A stretch of DNA of 41,712 bases from an uncultured Chloroflexus sp. (GTDB lineage Bacteria > Chloroflexota > Chloroflexia > Chloroflexales > Chloroflexaceae), in the NCBI RefSeq assembly GCF_937129525.1, contig NZ_CAKZNK010000082.1:1-41712 (forward strand). The letters run 5' to 3'. This document shows positions 18,413-27,692 of the stretch, piece by piece; position 1 is the first letter of the stretch, and every line of letters begins with the position of its first letter. Below the pieces are notes generated by a model, which did not search any database, was not told where the DNA came from, and was given only the letters and a program-made list of their open reading frames with translations. The position numbers were made by a program, and so were the translations under genes.

Positions 18413-19579
18413 TCACAAGTAGCTCAACAGACGTGGATAGCGCTTGCGTTGCTGACGGTACCAGTAACCAAGCGGGATGAGCGCGGCCAGGCCGATCAAC
18501 CAGGCGCTGTACCCCCAGATGATGCGGGGGCCACTCATTGGCAGAAGGCTAAGCAGCAGAGCAATGAGATGGTAGAGCACGATATGAGCAACGTAGAAGA
18601 AGAGGGATACCTGACCAACCAGCGGGAGCCAGCGCAACCAACCTGTCGTCAAGAGAGTTGGTCGCGCATAAGCGAGTGCCAGCAGGAATGCGGCAAGACC
18701 TAGATTGAATGCGAAGTAGCTCAAACTGGGTGGCGCTTTGCTCATGACAAACAGATGGACTGGTGTGCCGCCAATTGTTGCAAATGAGCCGAGATCACCA
18801 AAACCACCGATGAGCCGTAATCCACACCAGAGGGCCAGCAAACCGATCCCGATCTGCGCCCATCGTTGCGGTTGTCGTAACGCTGGATGATCCTGCCAGT
18901 GCCCGAGCGCGTAACCGAGCCAGAGCAGTGGCCCCCATCCCAGCACGGCAAAACCGATGGCAGGCCGGGTGTCGTAGCTGTATGTGAGCCAAAAGGCTTG
19001 CCAGAACGATTGTGGCGCATTGTTTGCCAGCTCAGTAGCGATGGAACCGATGATCGCCTGATGAAGCAGCAGTGTGCCAATTGCCAACACCCCGATCTGA
19101 CCCGGAGAGAGCAGGTGACGCAATCCGGCCAGGATCAACATTGCTGCGGCGATACTGGTCAGCACGTGTACGTATGGCGTAGCGCCGCGCCAAAACCAGG
19201 CGCAAACCGTCACATCGAGCAAGAGAATGACCAGCGCCCGAATCACCATAAATCTGGTCGTGGTATATTGCGGCTGCCCGCGTCGCGCTTGCGCAGCGGC
19301 ATAGAGGGCCAGACTATAACCGCCCAGGAAGAAGAAGATCGGCGAGGCCAGATTGGTGAGCAGGCCACTCAGCCAGTACGCTGCGCTCTGCAATACTACC
19401 GGCTGTCCGCCGTATGACTCGGCCTGCATACTGGCACCGACGAAAAATGCGCTGTGATCGAGCGCCATGAGCAGCAGCGCAATGCCGCGAAGCGCGTCGA
19501 TGGCCACAATCCGCTGCCCTGTAGCGCTCTGTGCCGCAACCGACGCCCTGGTTTCTCCGGTAATGCTCACGCTGCTCAT
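18413..19579 (-). CDS. DUF1624 / heparan-alpha-glucosaminide N-acetyltransferase-like membrane acyltransferase
   Basis: A 388-aa polytopic protein with about ten hydrophobic segments. The diagnostic N-terminal sequence is IDALRGIALLLMALDHSAFF (27-46), with Asp41-His42 in the first membrane segment, as in the HGSNAT/DUF1624 family that moves acetyl groups across a membrane onto sugars. The start at 19579 is chosen because AGGAGG lies 7 bases before it. A role in acetylating (or otherwise acylating) the glycan repeat unit is inferred from the surrounding transferases. Whether it uses acetyl-CoA cannot be told here. Confidence 0.75.
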   Translation of the reverse strand: MSSVSITGETRASVAAQSATGQRIVAIDALRGIALLLMALDHSAFFVGASMQAESYGGQPVVLQSAAYWLSGLLTNLASPIFFFLGGYSLALYAAAQARRGQPQYTTTRFMVIRALVILLLDVTVCAWFWRGATPYVHVLTSIAAAMLILAGLRHLLSPGQIGVLAIGTLLLHQAIIGSIATELANNAPQSFWQAFWLTYSYDTRPAIGFAVLGWGPLLWLGYALGHWQDHPALRQPQRWAQIGIGLLALWCGLRLIGGFGDLGSFATIGGTPVHLFVMSKAPPSLSYFAFNLGLAAFLLALAYARPTLLTTGWLRWLPLVGQVSLFFYVAHIVLYHLIALLLSLLPMSGPRIIWGYSAWLIGLAALIPLGYWYRQQRKRYPRLLSYL

Positions 19580-19615
19580 GACGTTTCCTCCTGACGGCAT
19601 CCCGCGTTGACGGGC

Positions 19616-22081
19616 TTATGGGGTCTTCACCAGCGCCTTCGCCTCGGCTGGAGCTGAAAGCGCCTGTTTGCCTTCTACCGCCACGCGCCAGAGCGTACCG
19701 CCTGCGATAGCCGCTGCCGCGTAACCGGCTGCGCCGACAAACATTGCAGTTGTGAAATTGCTCGCCATACTCACCACAATCACCAATACCGAACCCAGCA
19801 CCGAAAAGACACCGTTCATTCCCCAGGCCCATACCACCAGCTCAGGCGCGCGGCTACTAAGTTGCCGCAATCCCGCCGGAAAGGGAATCCCCAGCATGAT
19901 GGCCAGTGGCGCAATCAGTGCCGCACTGACCACAATTCGCACCGGATCCGGCCATTGGAGCCACATATCAAACAAAACCGGTAGCGCGAAGATGTAGAGC
20001 GTGGTCAGTCCGGCGATCCCCAGTCCTACCAATCGTAATCTGCTCGCGGAGCGTACATATTTGCTAAACAGCAAGCTGCCCACAGCGGCGAAGGCCAGCA
20101 TACTGGCAATCGTTGTCGTTGTAGCGTGGATCGGATAGCCGATAAAGAGGGTGAAACGCTGGATCAAGACGATCTGGATGAACATGTAGGCCGCTCCCAA
20201 CAGACTGAAATACGCCAGAGCCGGCGCAGCGCCGGGTATGCGCAGACCGTCACGCTGGTAACGCGCGAGTGGCCAGATGATGAAGGTAATGGCAGCCCCA
20301 AGCGCAAAGACGGCCATCGTGATCAAGATCAGATTGCCGATCGGGAAACGGTTGAGCCGACCTTCATAGTTGCGGTCGAAGTGCAGACTCTCCCAGCGAA
20401 AGTAGTTGTAAAAGAAGGGGTTATCGTCGGTCACCGGAAAGATCTGGAAAGTATATGCCTGCTCAAAAGCGCGTGGATCAGCCGCGTGCAGATATTCGGC
20501 AAAGACCGTATCGAGCCGGGAGAATGGATCATGCAGCATTGTAAAGTTGTGACTTTCCCCCCATGCGCGCAGTTGTTCGATCTGTTCTGCGCGGAACGGC
20601 GACCGGCTGACCAGCAGTGTGGCATTTCTCCCGCTCTCATTGGCGATAACGACGATATGGCGCGCCGGATCGCTCACCCCCATCCGCCGCAACGCTTCGG
20701 CGGCCAGCCCGGTCAAGCGGAGCATTTCACGGGGTGGACTGTTAACATCGCGCGTCCAGGAAATTACCCCGTTTGGTGTCAGCGCATGCAGTGCCTGCTC
20801 AAAGGCATCAACGGTATAGAGGTACGACTCGGCCAGCACGTAAGCGCCACCCGACAACGCAGCCAGATTGTCTAGCCCGATGCCCTGAATCACATCGTAC
20901 CGTTCGGTCGCGCGACTGAGGAAACTGCGTCCCTCGGCGACGATCAGTTCGGTCGATGGGTGATAGGCGATGCGACCGGTGTAGTCGGCGTAACGCCCTT
21001 TGAGCAGCTCGACAATAGTTGGATTGAGTTCAATAGCCGTGATCCGTTCGGCGTCGTAGCGGCGCGCCAGCAGAATGTCAAGCCCGCCACCGACACCGAT
21101 CAACAACGCATGGGGACGCTCTACCCCCAATTGATACACTGCGCTAATGATGGCGTGATCGAGAAAGCGGAACCGTTCCAGATCGCGTTCACTGCCGTCG
21201 AACTGATACATGCCGGTCATCGAGGTGCCGTCTATGGTCACCAGCTTCAGCGGCAATTCAGGTCGGCCCTCTTGCGGGTAACTCGAACTGACTGCGCCAA
21301 CAATCATCGGTTCGGTGACGATGATCTCCGGCATCACATCGACCCGTCCCACAGCATCCCAGCGCGTAAACTCAGGTGTTGCCTGCTGCGCCTGTATCGC
21401 CCACCCCAGCTCTTTCGAGCCGGGCACGGCCAGGGTTGGCGGACGAACAATAAGCGCAATCAGCAGCAATCCTTCCACAACCATGATTGCCGGCAACAGC
21501 CAGCGAGGTTTCGCTTTGTAGCCGAGCAAAGCGGCAGCTACCACGCCAATCAATCCAACCAGACCGATCACCGCTGGGCCGCCGAGCGCCTCGATGACCA
21601 GCAATACGGTTACCGTCGCCAATCCTGCCCCCAGCATGTCGGCAAAATAGAGCCGATGCGCCGCGCCGGCCCAACGCCCGAAAATGGCTGCAATCACGAG
21701 TCCGCCGGTGAAGAAGGTGCTGAACAGACAGATGAAATAGATGCCGAGTCCGATGATCGCCCAAACGATCTGCGCAGCGCGGAGTGGATCGATGGCAATC
21801 GTGCTGATAGCGAGGAGATTGCTCAGACTGGTCAGGCTAAACAGTAACGCCAACCAGCCGAGTTGTTGTTGCAGTTTATCAGGTCCCCAACGCCGCACTG
21901 CGAGGAACGTGCCTGCCGCACCACCACCGAGCAAGGCAATACCGATCACCATGTAAGTGAAATGGTGCCAGATCATCAGCGAGAAGATGCGGGTGAATGA
22001 GATCTGAAGCGCGAGGATGCTTCCACTCAAGAGCGTGAGACCGAAATACTTGCCAGATGATTGCAGCGTTGGAAACGTCAT
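19616..22081 (-). CDS. Membrane spermidine-synthase-like protein
   Basis: An 821-aa protein made of an N-terminal membrane domain (about 10-215, six or seven segments), a Rossmann methyltransferase-like middle (about 240-560) and a C-terminal membrane domain (about 590-800). The middle part has the SAM-binding loop LLIGVGGGLD (326-335) and the acidic ribose-binding Glu351, as in polyamine aminopropyltransferases. The catalytic Asp motif of true spermidine synthases (DxxDP) is replaced by GLDN at about 402-405, so polyamine synthesis is doubtful. Such membrane-fused homologues are known but of unclear function. Its place between the deacetylase-like and acyltransferase genes suggests a glycan or envelope role; this is inference. 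Confidence 0.7.
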   Translation of the reverse strand: MTFPTLQSSGKYFGLTLLSGSILALQISFTRIFSLMIWHHFTYMVIGIALLGGGAAGTFLAVRRWGPDKLQQQLGWLALLFSLTSLSNLLAISTIAIDPLRAAQIVWAIIGLGIYFICLFSTFFTGGLVIAAIFGRWAGAAHRLYFADMLGAGLATVTVLLVIEALGGPAVIGLVGLIGVVAAALLGYKAKPRWLLPAIMVVEGLLLIALIVRPPTLAVPGSKELGWAIQAQQATPEFTRWDAVGRVDVMPEIIVTEPMIVGAVSSSYPQEGRPELPLKLVTIDGTSMTGMYQFDGSERDLERFRFLDHAIISAVYQLGVERPHALLIGVGGGLDILLARRYDAERITAIELNPTIVELLKGRYADYTGRIAYHPSTELIVAEGRSFLSRATERYDVIQGIGLDNLAALSGGAYVLAESYLYTVDAFEQALHALTPNGVISWTRDVNSPPREMLRLTGLAAEALRRMGVSDPARHIVVIANESGRNATLLVSRSPFRAEQIEQLRAWGESHNFTMLHDPFSRLDTVFAEYLHAADPRAFEQAYTFQIFPVTDDNPFFYNYFRWESLHFDRNYEGRLNRFPIGNLILITMAVFALGAAITFIIWPLARYQRDGLRIPGAAPALAYFSLLGAAYMFIQIVLIQRFTLFIGYPIHATTTTIASMLAFAAVGSLLFSKYVRSASRLRLVGLGIAGLTTLYIFALPVLFDMWLQWPDPVRIVVSAALIAPLAIMLGIPFPAGLRQLSSRAPELVVWAWGMNGVFSVLGSVLVIVVSMASNFTTAMFVGAAGYAAAAIAGGTLWRVAVEGKQALSAPAEAKALVKTP

Positions 22082-22097
22082 ACAATGCTCACTTCGT

Positions 22098-24044
22098 TCA
22101 ACTATAATCGATGATCACCTGTTGTTGTCCACTGACCAGTCTTACGGCTCGATATGTCTTGCCGGCAATCGTCCGTTGCTGTTGCGCCTGACGGTTATCG
22201 GCGACCTGTACGGCCCGTAAGCGAGTATGGCGATGGCTTTCCGGGATGAGAAGCGTGAGTGGCAGCGGTGCAGACGGAGTGGTCATTACACCGCTCAGTC
22301 GTTGCCCATTCCAGTTAAGATCGCTGAAATCGCTCTGATTGCGCGCATTGATGAAGCGGAGCCAGCGTTCGGCAGCCATGATCGGAATACGCGCCCCCTC
22401 AGCGTAAGCCAGTGTCGCATCGAGCCAGTGCGCGACTTCACCGGCAATCGGCTCACCCAGCAAGAATGGGTCAACATGGCATTGCAAACCAAACGCCGTC
22501 GGATAGCGATCGATCCCGGCGGCTACCAGCGCAATAGTCTGCGCTGCTGCGCCGGCGCCATCCAATCCAACCTCGTAGCCGGTTTGAAACACCGGCATCA
22601 GATGCTCATCAACCAGATGGGTCGCCTGCTGATAGACATCAATCACAGTGCCGGTTTCATCAACAAACCGCAGTGGCAAGCCACTCCCATTCAGATAGCC
22701 CATCGTCCACGTACCATCGGCTTTACGCACCGTCGGGCCGCTATGGTAGTGATCAAGATTCATGCGAATGCCATATGCAGCCTGCACCACGGCATTCTTG
22801 ACCCAACCGTGCCAGAGAATGCGGTGAGTGCGCACAGTAGGCGGTACCGGGCCGTAGCCGAGTTTTAGAAATTCGCTCCAGTGCCGGTAATACCCCTCCG
22901 CCAGACCATGTTCAACATATGGATGCATACCGAACTCATGGCCGCGCTCGCGCCAGGCGGCGACGTGATACGGTGCCGGTAGCGGATCATCACCGCCAAT
23001 GTGAGAGCCGATCAGCGGTGTCTGACCGAGCATCCAGCGCAGCTTACGCGCCAGTCTGCCATTTGCATCAGTCGGTGGTGGCGTGTAGTAGATCGAAGCC
23101 GTACCGCTATGTCGTTCGACGATGCGGAGCAGTTGTTCGATGTGGCTGACTCGACTGCCATGAGCGTCGCCGGTAGCGATAATTGCGCTCGGTGCGTTAT
23201 CTGGCAAATACCAGAGCCGTAGCAACGGTACCGGACTGACTTCTTCTATCATGCGGCTCAAAAGCCGCTGGTGCTCATCAGCTTGCGGGATCGCAATTCG
23301 CTCCAGATCGATCCATCCTGTAAACAGATCGCTGGCCCGCACGCCATCCATCCCATCCCGCTCCAGATTGCTCCAGGTCGGATTACCCTGTCGGATCAGC
23401 GCAATCGTCCGCGCCAGGTCAAACGTCCACAGCGCGGCCATGCCGGCCCCGAATCGATGTATCGTCACCAGCGGATCGCCGTTGCCACTCGTTGCGACGA
23501 TCTCCGCGCCACGCAATTCGATTCGGTCATAGACGGTATGGAGCTGAAGCGGTCCACTTATTCCGGTCGCTGCTGTCGGTTTGAAGAAATCGTTAATCCG
23601 CGCCGTGCCGGTGTAAGCAACCCCAAACACGTCGGCCAGCGCCGGATCAGGTCGGATTCCAATCAATCCCCCGCCAGCGCTGACAAACTGGCGTAGCCAC
23701 TCTTTCCCTTCGGTACCGAGTGGTGTCGAACCCAGTACGACTACGGCGCCTTCAATCGGTCGATCAAGCTGGCGCAACCTGATCTGGCGCAGACCGAGCC
23801 ATCCCTCCGCTCGCAGAATTTCGCCCAGATAAGCAGTGAAATCAGGCCGTGGCGCCGGGTCGGTAACCAGCAAGAGTGGCGCCACGCCGTTGACCGGCGC
23901 TATCTCAACAGGGTACGAGGTCAGGTTCGGTTCCGACAGCGGCCAGTGCTCGGCACTGTATGTAGCGAGGGCCCCCAAACCGGCAGCAGTCAACATACCG
24001 GTCAAAAAGGTTCGTCTCGTAACCGATCGGTACAGATAGTGCAT
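22098..24044 (-). CDS. Tat-exported polysaccharide-deacetylase-like protein
   Basis: A 648-aa protein starting with a twin-arginine signal (VTRRTFLTGMLTAAGLGALA, RR at 10-11). Residues about 50-245 resemble a glutamine-amidotransferase/ThuA-like alpha/beta domain (VVVLGSTPLGTEGKEWLRQFVSAGGGLIGI). The C-terminal part from about 285 resembles carbohydrate esterase family 4 barrels: IIATGDAHGSR (Asp293, His295) at the first metal-motif position, and GHEFGMHPYVEH (His369, His374, His379) where a metal-binding His motif would be. The usual TFDDG motif is altered to TGDAHG, so activity is unproven. Tat export would fit a protein that folds with a cofactor before export. The gap to the upstream Wzz-like gene is 11 bases. 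Confidence 0.65.
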   Translation of the reverse strand: MHYLYRSVTRRTFLTGMLTAAGLGALATYSAEHWPLSEPNLTSYPVEIAPVNGVAPLLLVTDPAPRPDFTAYLGEILRAEGWLGLRQIRLRQLDRPIEGAVVVLGSTPLGTEGKEWLRQFVSAGGGLIGIRPDPALADVFGVAYTGTARINDFFKPTAATGISGPLQLHTVYDRIELRGAEIVATSGNGDPLVTIHRFGAGMAALWTFDLARTIALIRQGNPTWSNLERDGMDGVRASDLFTGWIDLERIAIPQADEHQRLLSRMIEEVSPVPLLRLWYLPDNAPSAIIATGDAHGSRVSHIEQLLRIVERHSGTASIYYTPPPTDANGRLARKLRWMLGQTPLIGSHIGGDDPLPAPYHVAAWRERGHEFGMHPYVEHGLAEGYYRHWSEFLKLGYGPVPPTVRTHRILWHGWVKNAVVQAAYGIRMNLDHYHSGPTVRKADGTWTMGYLNGSGLPLRFVDETGTVIDVYQQATHLVDEHLMPVFQTGYEVGLDGAGAAAQTIALVAAGIDRYPTAFGLQCHVDPFLLGEPIAGEVAHWLDATLAYAEGARIPIMAAERWLRFINARNQSDFSDLNWNGQRLSGVMTTPSAPLPLTLLIPESHRHTRLRAVQVADNRQAQQQRTIAGKTYRAVRLVSGQQQVIIDYS

Positions 24045-24055
24045 AAGCGTCGGTG

Positions 24056-26092
24056 TCAGGTTCGGCGCCGGCGGCTATCGCGCGTTCGTCGGCGACGGAC
24101 TTTTGGTGATGCTGGTAATACAGTTTCTTCGCTGGCGGCAATTTGTGTGTTGACTGGAATATGGCGCGCTTCTCCCACTGCGCGAGCCTGCCTTGCCTCA
24201 AGCGGTTCATCATGTGGGCGCGCGAGGGCTTCACCCACCGCGCGGGTAAGGCCGATCTCAACCGATTCGTGCCTCTGCTCTGCTTCGTTTACCGACATCG
24301 TAACGACGATCGAGTCATCAGCGGGTGATGGCGTGATGATAATACGCCGGTCGTCTCCCGTTGGCATTGCGATCGTTTGGGAAGCGGCATCTATCGGCTC
24401 AATCGGTTGCTGAATAACGTTGGCTTCAGCTTCGGTGTGCTGAGTATCGTGTTCAGCTTGCTGATCGAGATTGTTTCCAGTCTGCGCTGTTTTGCCGGGA
24501 TACAGTAATCGTAACGGCGTATCGCTCAATAGCCAGCGCAATGTGGGGAGCGGTAGGCGTGGCCGATCCGCTTGCGGGAGAACGAATTCATCGGTCAGCA
24601 TCACCGCGCCGAGCACGCTGTCAGTTCGTTTCAACGTCAGACGTTTCAGGCTCTGCTGAATGTCAAGACTGCTATCTGCATCTGGCTTAAGCGCGAGCAC
24701 AACCCCATCGACCAGCGGAGCCAGCAGCGCCGCTTCAACACCGCTTAAGGTTGATGGCCCATCAAAGATCAGGATGTCAGCGGCGCGTTGCAAGCCCTCG
24801 ACCAGTACCGGCCACGGTTGTGATGGCGGCAATGGCCGACCCGATTCGTCAGTGTTGCGCGCCAGCAGCAATACGTGTTTTAGCGGCGTTGCCTGTAAGC
24901 TTGACCAGACCTGCGCTTCGCCTTCAATCGTGATGGGTTGCAGAACTTTGCTCGTATCGCCGAAAAGGTTACTGAGGGTTGCCTGCTCGGTTTCGGCGTC
25001 AACCAGCAATACCCGATAACCAGATAACGTGTAGCAGTACGCCAGGTCAACGACCAGGGCGCTACGTTGATCTGATGGTCGCGGCCCGCTCACCATCAAT
25101 ATGCGAGCATTGCGTGGCAATCCGGCCAGGACAATCTGAGTATGCGCTTCTTTCACCGCCGAAGCGCGCATTTGGGCCGTTTCATCACTCAAACTGACCA
25201 ATGGTCGTCTACCCGGCACGTTACCGAGAAAGTTCAAGCCAAACCGACTCCGCAGGTCATTGTGATTACGCCAGCGCGTATCAATCGCTTCTAGCCCAAA
25301 CGATGCGATCAGTCCCAATAACAATCCGGCCAGTCCGGCTATAGCAACGGTGAGATTGCGTTTATTCGGCAATGGAGCAGCCGGCGCCTGTGCCGCTTCA
25401 AAGATTGCCAGCGTGTTGACCAGGTTGGTGTTTTGCAAGCGCAATAATTGGGCATATGCATTTTGCGCATTGTTGAGCGACAGTTCAAGTTCCTGGAGCC
25501 GGTTACGCGCTTCGCGCAGGTCGGTCGCGCTTGTCGCCTGCGTAATCATGTCGCGGGTCTGCTCGATCTGGCGTTCGAGAAAATCAATCTCACGCTGGCT
25601 GCGCTCGATCTGCTCATTCAGCAGGTTGCGCTGGGCTGCGATATTCTCAGGTGAATTCGGCCCGAACACAATCAGTTCACTGGCGATAGCATTGGCAATT
25701 GCTGCCGCGCGTTGCGGATTCGTATCGGTGATCGTTATTTCCAGCAAACTGGCCTGCCGATTGACGCCGGTTGACAGCATATAGGTGCTGATCACCTGCC
25801 ATGGAAATGGCAGAGCCAGCTTTTCCACTACCGGCGCTAAAATCACTGCGCGTTTCGCCATTTCGGCGTAAAAACCGGCAACCGTATTGCTCAGTCCCAG
25901 ACTTTGCGGATCGGGCGCTGCGGTTGAGAGCGTATCACCAACTCGCAAGGTTGCCCGGCTGACATAGTAGTCGGGCTGTCGCATCACAAAGATCAGTGCA
26001 GCTCCGGCGGCAAGGATAGTGGCAAGCGCGGCAACCCACCACCAGCGCAGCATGATACGGATGTATGACCAGATGTCGCTCCAAGTGAGCAT
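24056..26092 (-). CDS. Wzz-type chain-length protein fused to a degenerate tyrosine-kinase-like domain
   Basis: A 678-aa protein: membrane segment at about 17-36, Wzz domain with periplasmic loop, coiled coil (about 155-222), second membrane segment (about 247-266), then a cytoplasmic P-loop-like domain. In place of Walker A GxxxxGK(S/T) it has SGPRPSDQRSA (335-345), with no Lys; Walker A' (VLLVDAE, 361-367) and Walker B (LIFDGP, 441-446) remain. There is no tyrosine cluster at the C-terminus, which is instead very basic (RRRRTRDSRRRRT). It therefore looks like a bacterial tyrosine kinase/Wzc relative that has lost kinase function and may act as a structural chain-length regulator. The start has GAGGAG 7 bases upstream; a start 63 bases earlier would overlap the previous gene. 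Confidence 0.78.
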   Translation of the reverse strand: MLTWSDIWSYIRIMLRWWWVAALATILAAGAALIFVMRQPDYYVSRATLRVGDTLSTAAPDPQSLGLSNTVAGFYAEMAKRAVILAPVVEKLALPFPWQVISTYMLSTGVNRQASLLEITITDTNPQRAAAIANAIASELIVFGPNSPENIAAQRNLLNEQIERSQREIDFLERQIEQTRDMITQATSATDLREARNRLQELELSLNNAQNAYAQLLRLQNTNLVNTLAIFEAAQAPAAPLPNKRNLTVAIAGLAGLLLGLIASFGLEAIDTRWRNHNDLRSRFGLNFLGNVPGRRPLVSLSDETAQMRASAVKEAHTQIVLAGLPRNARILMVSGPRPSDQRSALVVDLAYCYTLSGYRVLLVDAETEQATLSNLFGDTSKVLQPITIEGEAQVWSSLQATPLKHVLLLARNTDESGRPLPPSQPWPVLVEGLQRAADILIFDGPSTLSGVEAALLAPLVDGVVLALKPDADSSLDIQQSLKRLTLKRTDSVLGAVMLTDEFVLPQADRPRLPLPTLRWLLSDTPLRLLYPGKTAQTGNNLDQQAEHDTQHTEAEANVIQQPIEPIDAASQTIAMPTGDDRRIIITPSPADDSIVVTMSVNEAEQRHESVEIGLTRAVGEALARPHDEPLEARQARAVGEARHIPVNTQIAASEETVLPASPKVRRRRTRDSRRRRT

Positions 26093-26102
26093 GATTCTCT
26101 CC

Positions 26103-27680
26103 TCAATTTGAACCAGAGACGGGTAAAATGACCAGATCGCCCGCTTCCAGTCCACTTATGATCTCAACTTTGCCATCAGCTACCAGCCCGATCTGCACGT
26201 CAACTCGTTGCGGACCCTGTTCGGTTGGCACCAACACGTAGGTTCCACCATCGCGTCGAATGGCTTCCAGTGGTAGCCAGCGCGCGCCTTCGCGTTGACC
26301 AAAATCAATCGTCACCAGCGCCGGATCGCCAATAACCAGCGGGAGATCGCCACAATCGCAGGCAATCTGTAATTCCGTCCCCTGGAGCGGATTGGCCATC
26401 GTTATCGTTTTGCGAACAACGCCACTGAAGGTGCGTCCGGGGTAACGCACAAACTGCACCGCAACCCTTGCGCCATCGGGAATTCGCTGAAGATCATCAC
26501 TACTCAGGCCGCTGACGGTGACCTGGAGGCCCGAGTTATCCATCAGTCGCAAGACCGGCACTTCGGCCTCTACCGGAAACCCCACCAGCGCTTCGATAGC
26601 GGTAATCGAGCCATCAAACGGCGCGTAAATGCGCCGATCTTCGATCTGACGCTCAATCGACTTAATTGCCAGTTCGGAAGCTGCCAGGCTCTTAACCAGC
26701 AACGGATCGGGCGCGGTGCGCTGTCGCGCGGCATCAAGCTGTATCTGTGCCTGCTGCACCGCTCGCTGAGCAGCCGCAACTTCAAATGGATCGGGGCCAT
26801 TGAGCAGACGCTCAAGCCGGGTGCGGGCCAGCGTAACATCGGCTTCGGCGGCCTGCACCGCCGCAATCTCGTTGCCGCGCGCCGTGTCGAGTTCGATTTG
26901 AGCCAGCGCCACGGCGCTCTCGGCAGCGCGCAATTCCACCGATAATCGATCAACCAGCGCGCGAACTTCGGGGGTGTCTTCTACCTCCAGTCGGGCGCGG
27001 GCATTACCGTAAGCCTCCTGAACCCGCTGCAATTCGGCGACCCGGTCGGCCAGGGTCCGTTCGGCCCGTGTCTTTACTGCCGAGGCGTCATTGCGCGCGC
27101 GGGCCAGCGCCGCCTCCGCTCGTTGCAATGCGGCGCGCGCTTCTGCGATCTCGGTCGGCGAGGCCGGTGCTGTGAGTTCGGCTAGCCGATCACGGGCTGA
27201 CTCCAGCGCCACTTCAGCCGCGCGCACCTCAATTTGCGCGCGCGCTGTCGCCTGCTCAATCGTCCGCCGATCCTGTTCGGCATTGATCTTCGCCTGGCGC
27301 AGTTGATCTTCGAGTGTGCCAAGATCGATCTCGGCCAGCAACTGACCGGTCTGAACCTGCGCGCCAACTTCAACGTACAGGTTCCGCAGTACCCCACTCT
27401 GACGAAATGCCAGACCACGCTCCAACACCGGAGTCACCTGGCCGCTCAACTCGCGGCGATCGGCGAAAGTTCCGACCGCAACGGCCACCGTTCGTTCAAC
27501 AACAGCCGGTTCGGTTGGTGTCGGCACAACCGCGACCGCAGTTGGCTCAGGCGTTGGTGGTGGCGTCCAGGGTTCGGGTGTCGGCGCGCCGACCAGTGAA
27601 CCAATGCTACAGCCACTCAGCCCAATTGCAAGTCCGATCGCCAGGATATAACGAACGGCAAGGTATACATAGCGTTCCAT
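26103..27680 (-). CDS. HlyD/membrane-fusion-type lipoprotein
   Basis: A 525-aa protein with a lipobox (LSGC, Cys24), a Pro/Thr-rich linker (about 31-60), a biotinyl-lipoyl-like first half (SGQVTPVLERGLAFRQSGVLRNLYVEVGAQVQTGQLLAEID), a long alpha-helical hairpin (about 125-335, heptad-rich, with many Arg/Ala/Glu), the second lipoyl half (IYAPFDGSITAIEALVGFPVEAEVPVLRL) and a beta-barrel end. This is the membrane-fusion adaptor fold. No ABC or RND pump gene accompanies it; instead it is followed at an 10-base gap by the Wzz-like gene, which suggests a role in envelope or glycan export. The transported substrate is not known. Confidence 0.78.
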   Translation of the reverse strand: MERYVYLAVRYILAIGLAIGLSGCSIGSLVGAPTPEPWTPPPTPEPTAVAVVPTPTEPAVVERTVAVAVGTFADRRELSGQVTPVLERGLAFRQSGVLRNLYVEVGAQVQTGQLLAEIDLGTLEDQLRQAKINAEQDRRTIEQATARAQIEVRAAEVALESARDRLAELTAPASPTEIAEARAALQRAEAALARARNDASAVKTRAERTLADRVAELQRVQEAYGNARARLEVEDTPEVRALVDRLSVELRAAESAVALAQIELDTARGNEIAAVQAAEADVTLARTRLERLLNGPDPFEVAAAQRAVQQAQIQLDAARQRTAPDPLLVKSLAASELAIKSIERQIEDRRIYAPFDGSITAIEALVGFPVEAEVPVLRLMDNSGLQVTVSGLSSDDLQRIPDGARVAVQFVRYPGRTFSGVVRKTITMANPLQGTELQIACDCGDLPLVIGDPALVTIDFGQREGARWLPLEAIRRDGGTYVLVPTEQGPQRVDVQIGLVADGKVEIISGLEAGDLVILPVSGSN

Positions 27681-27692
27681 ACGTTCCTCTGG

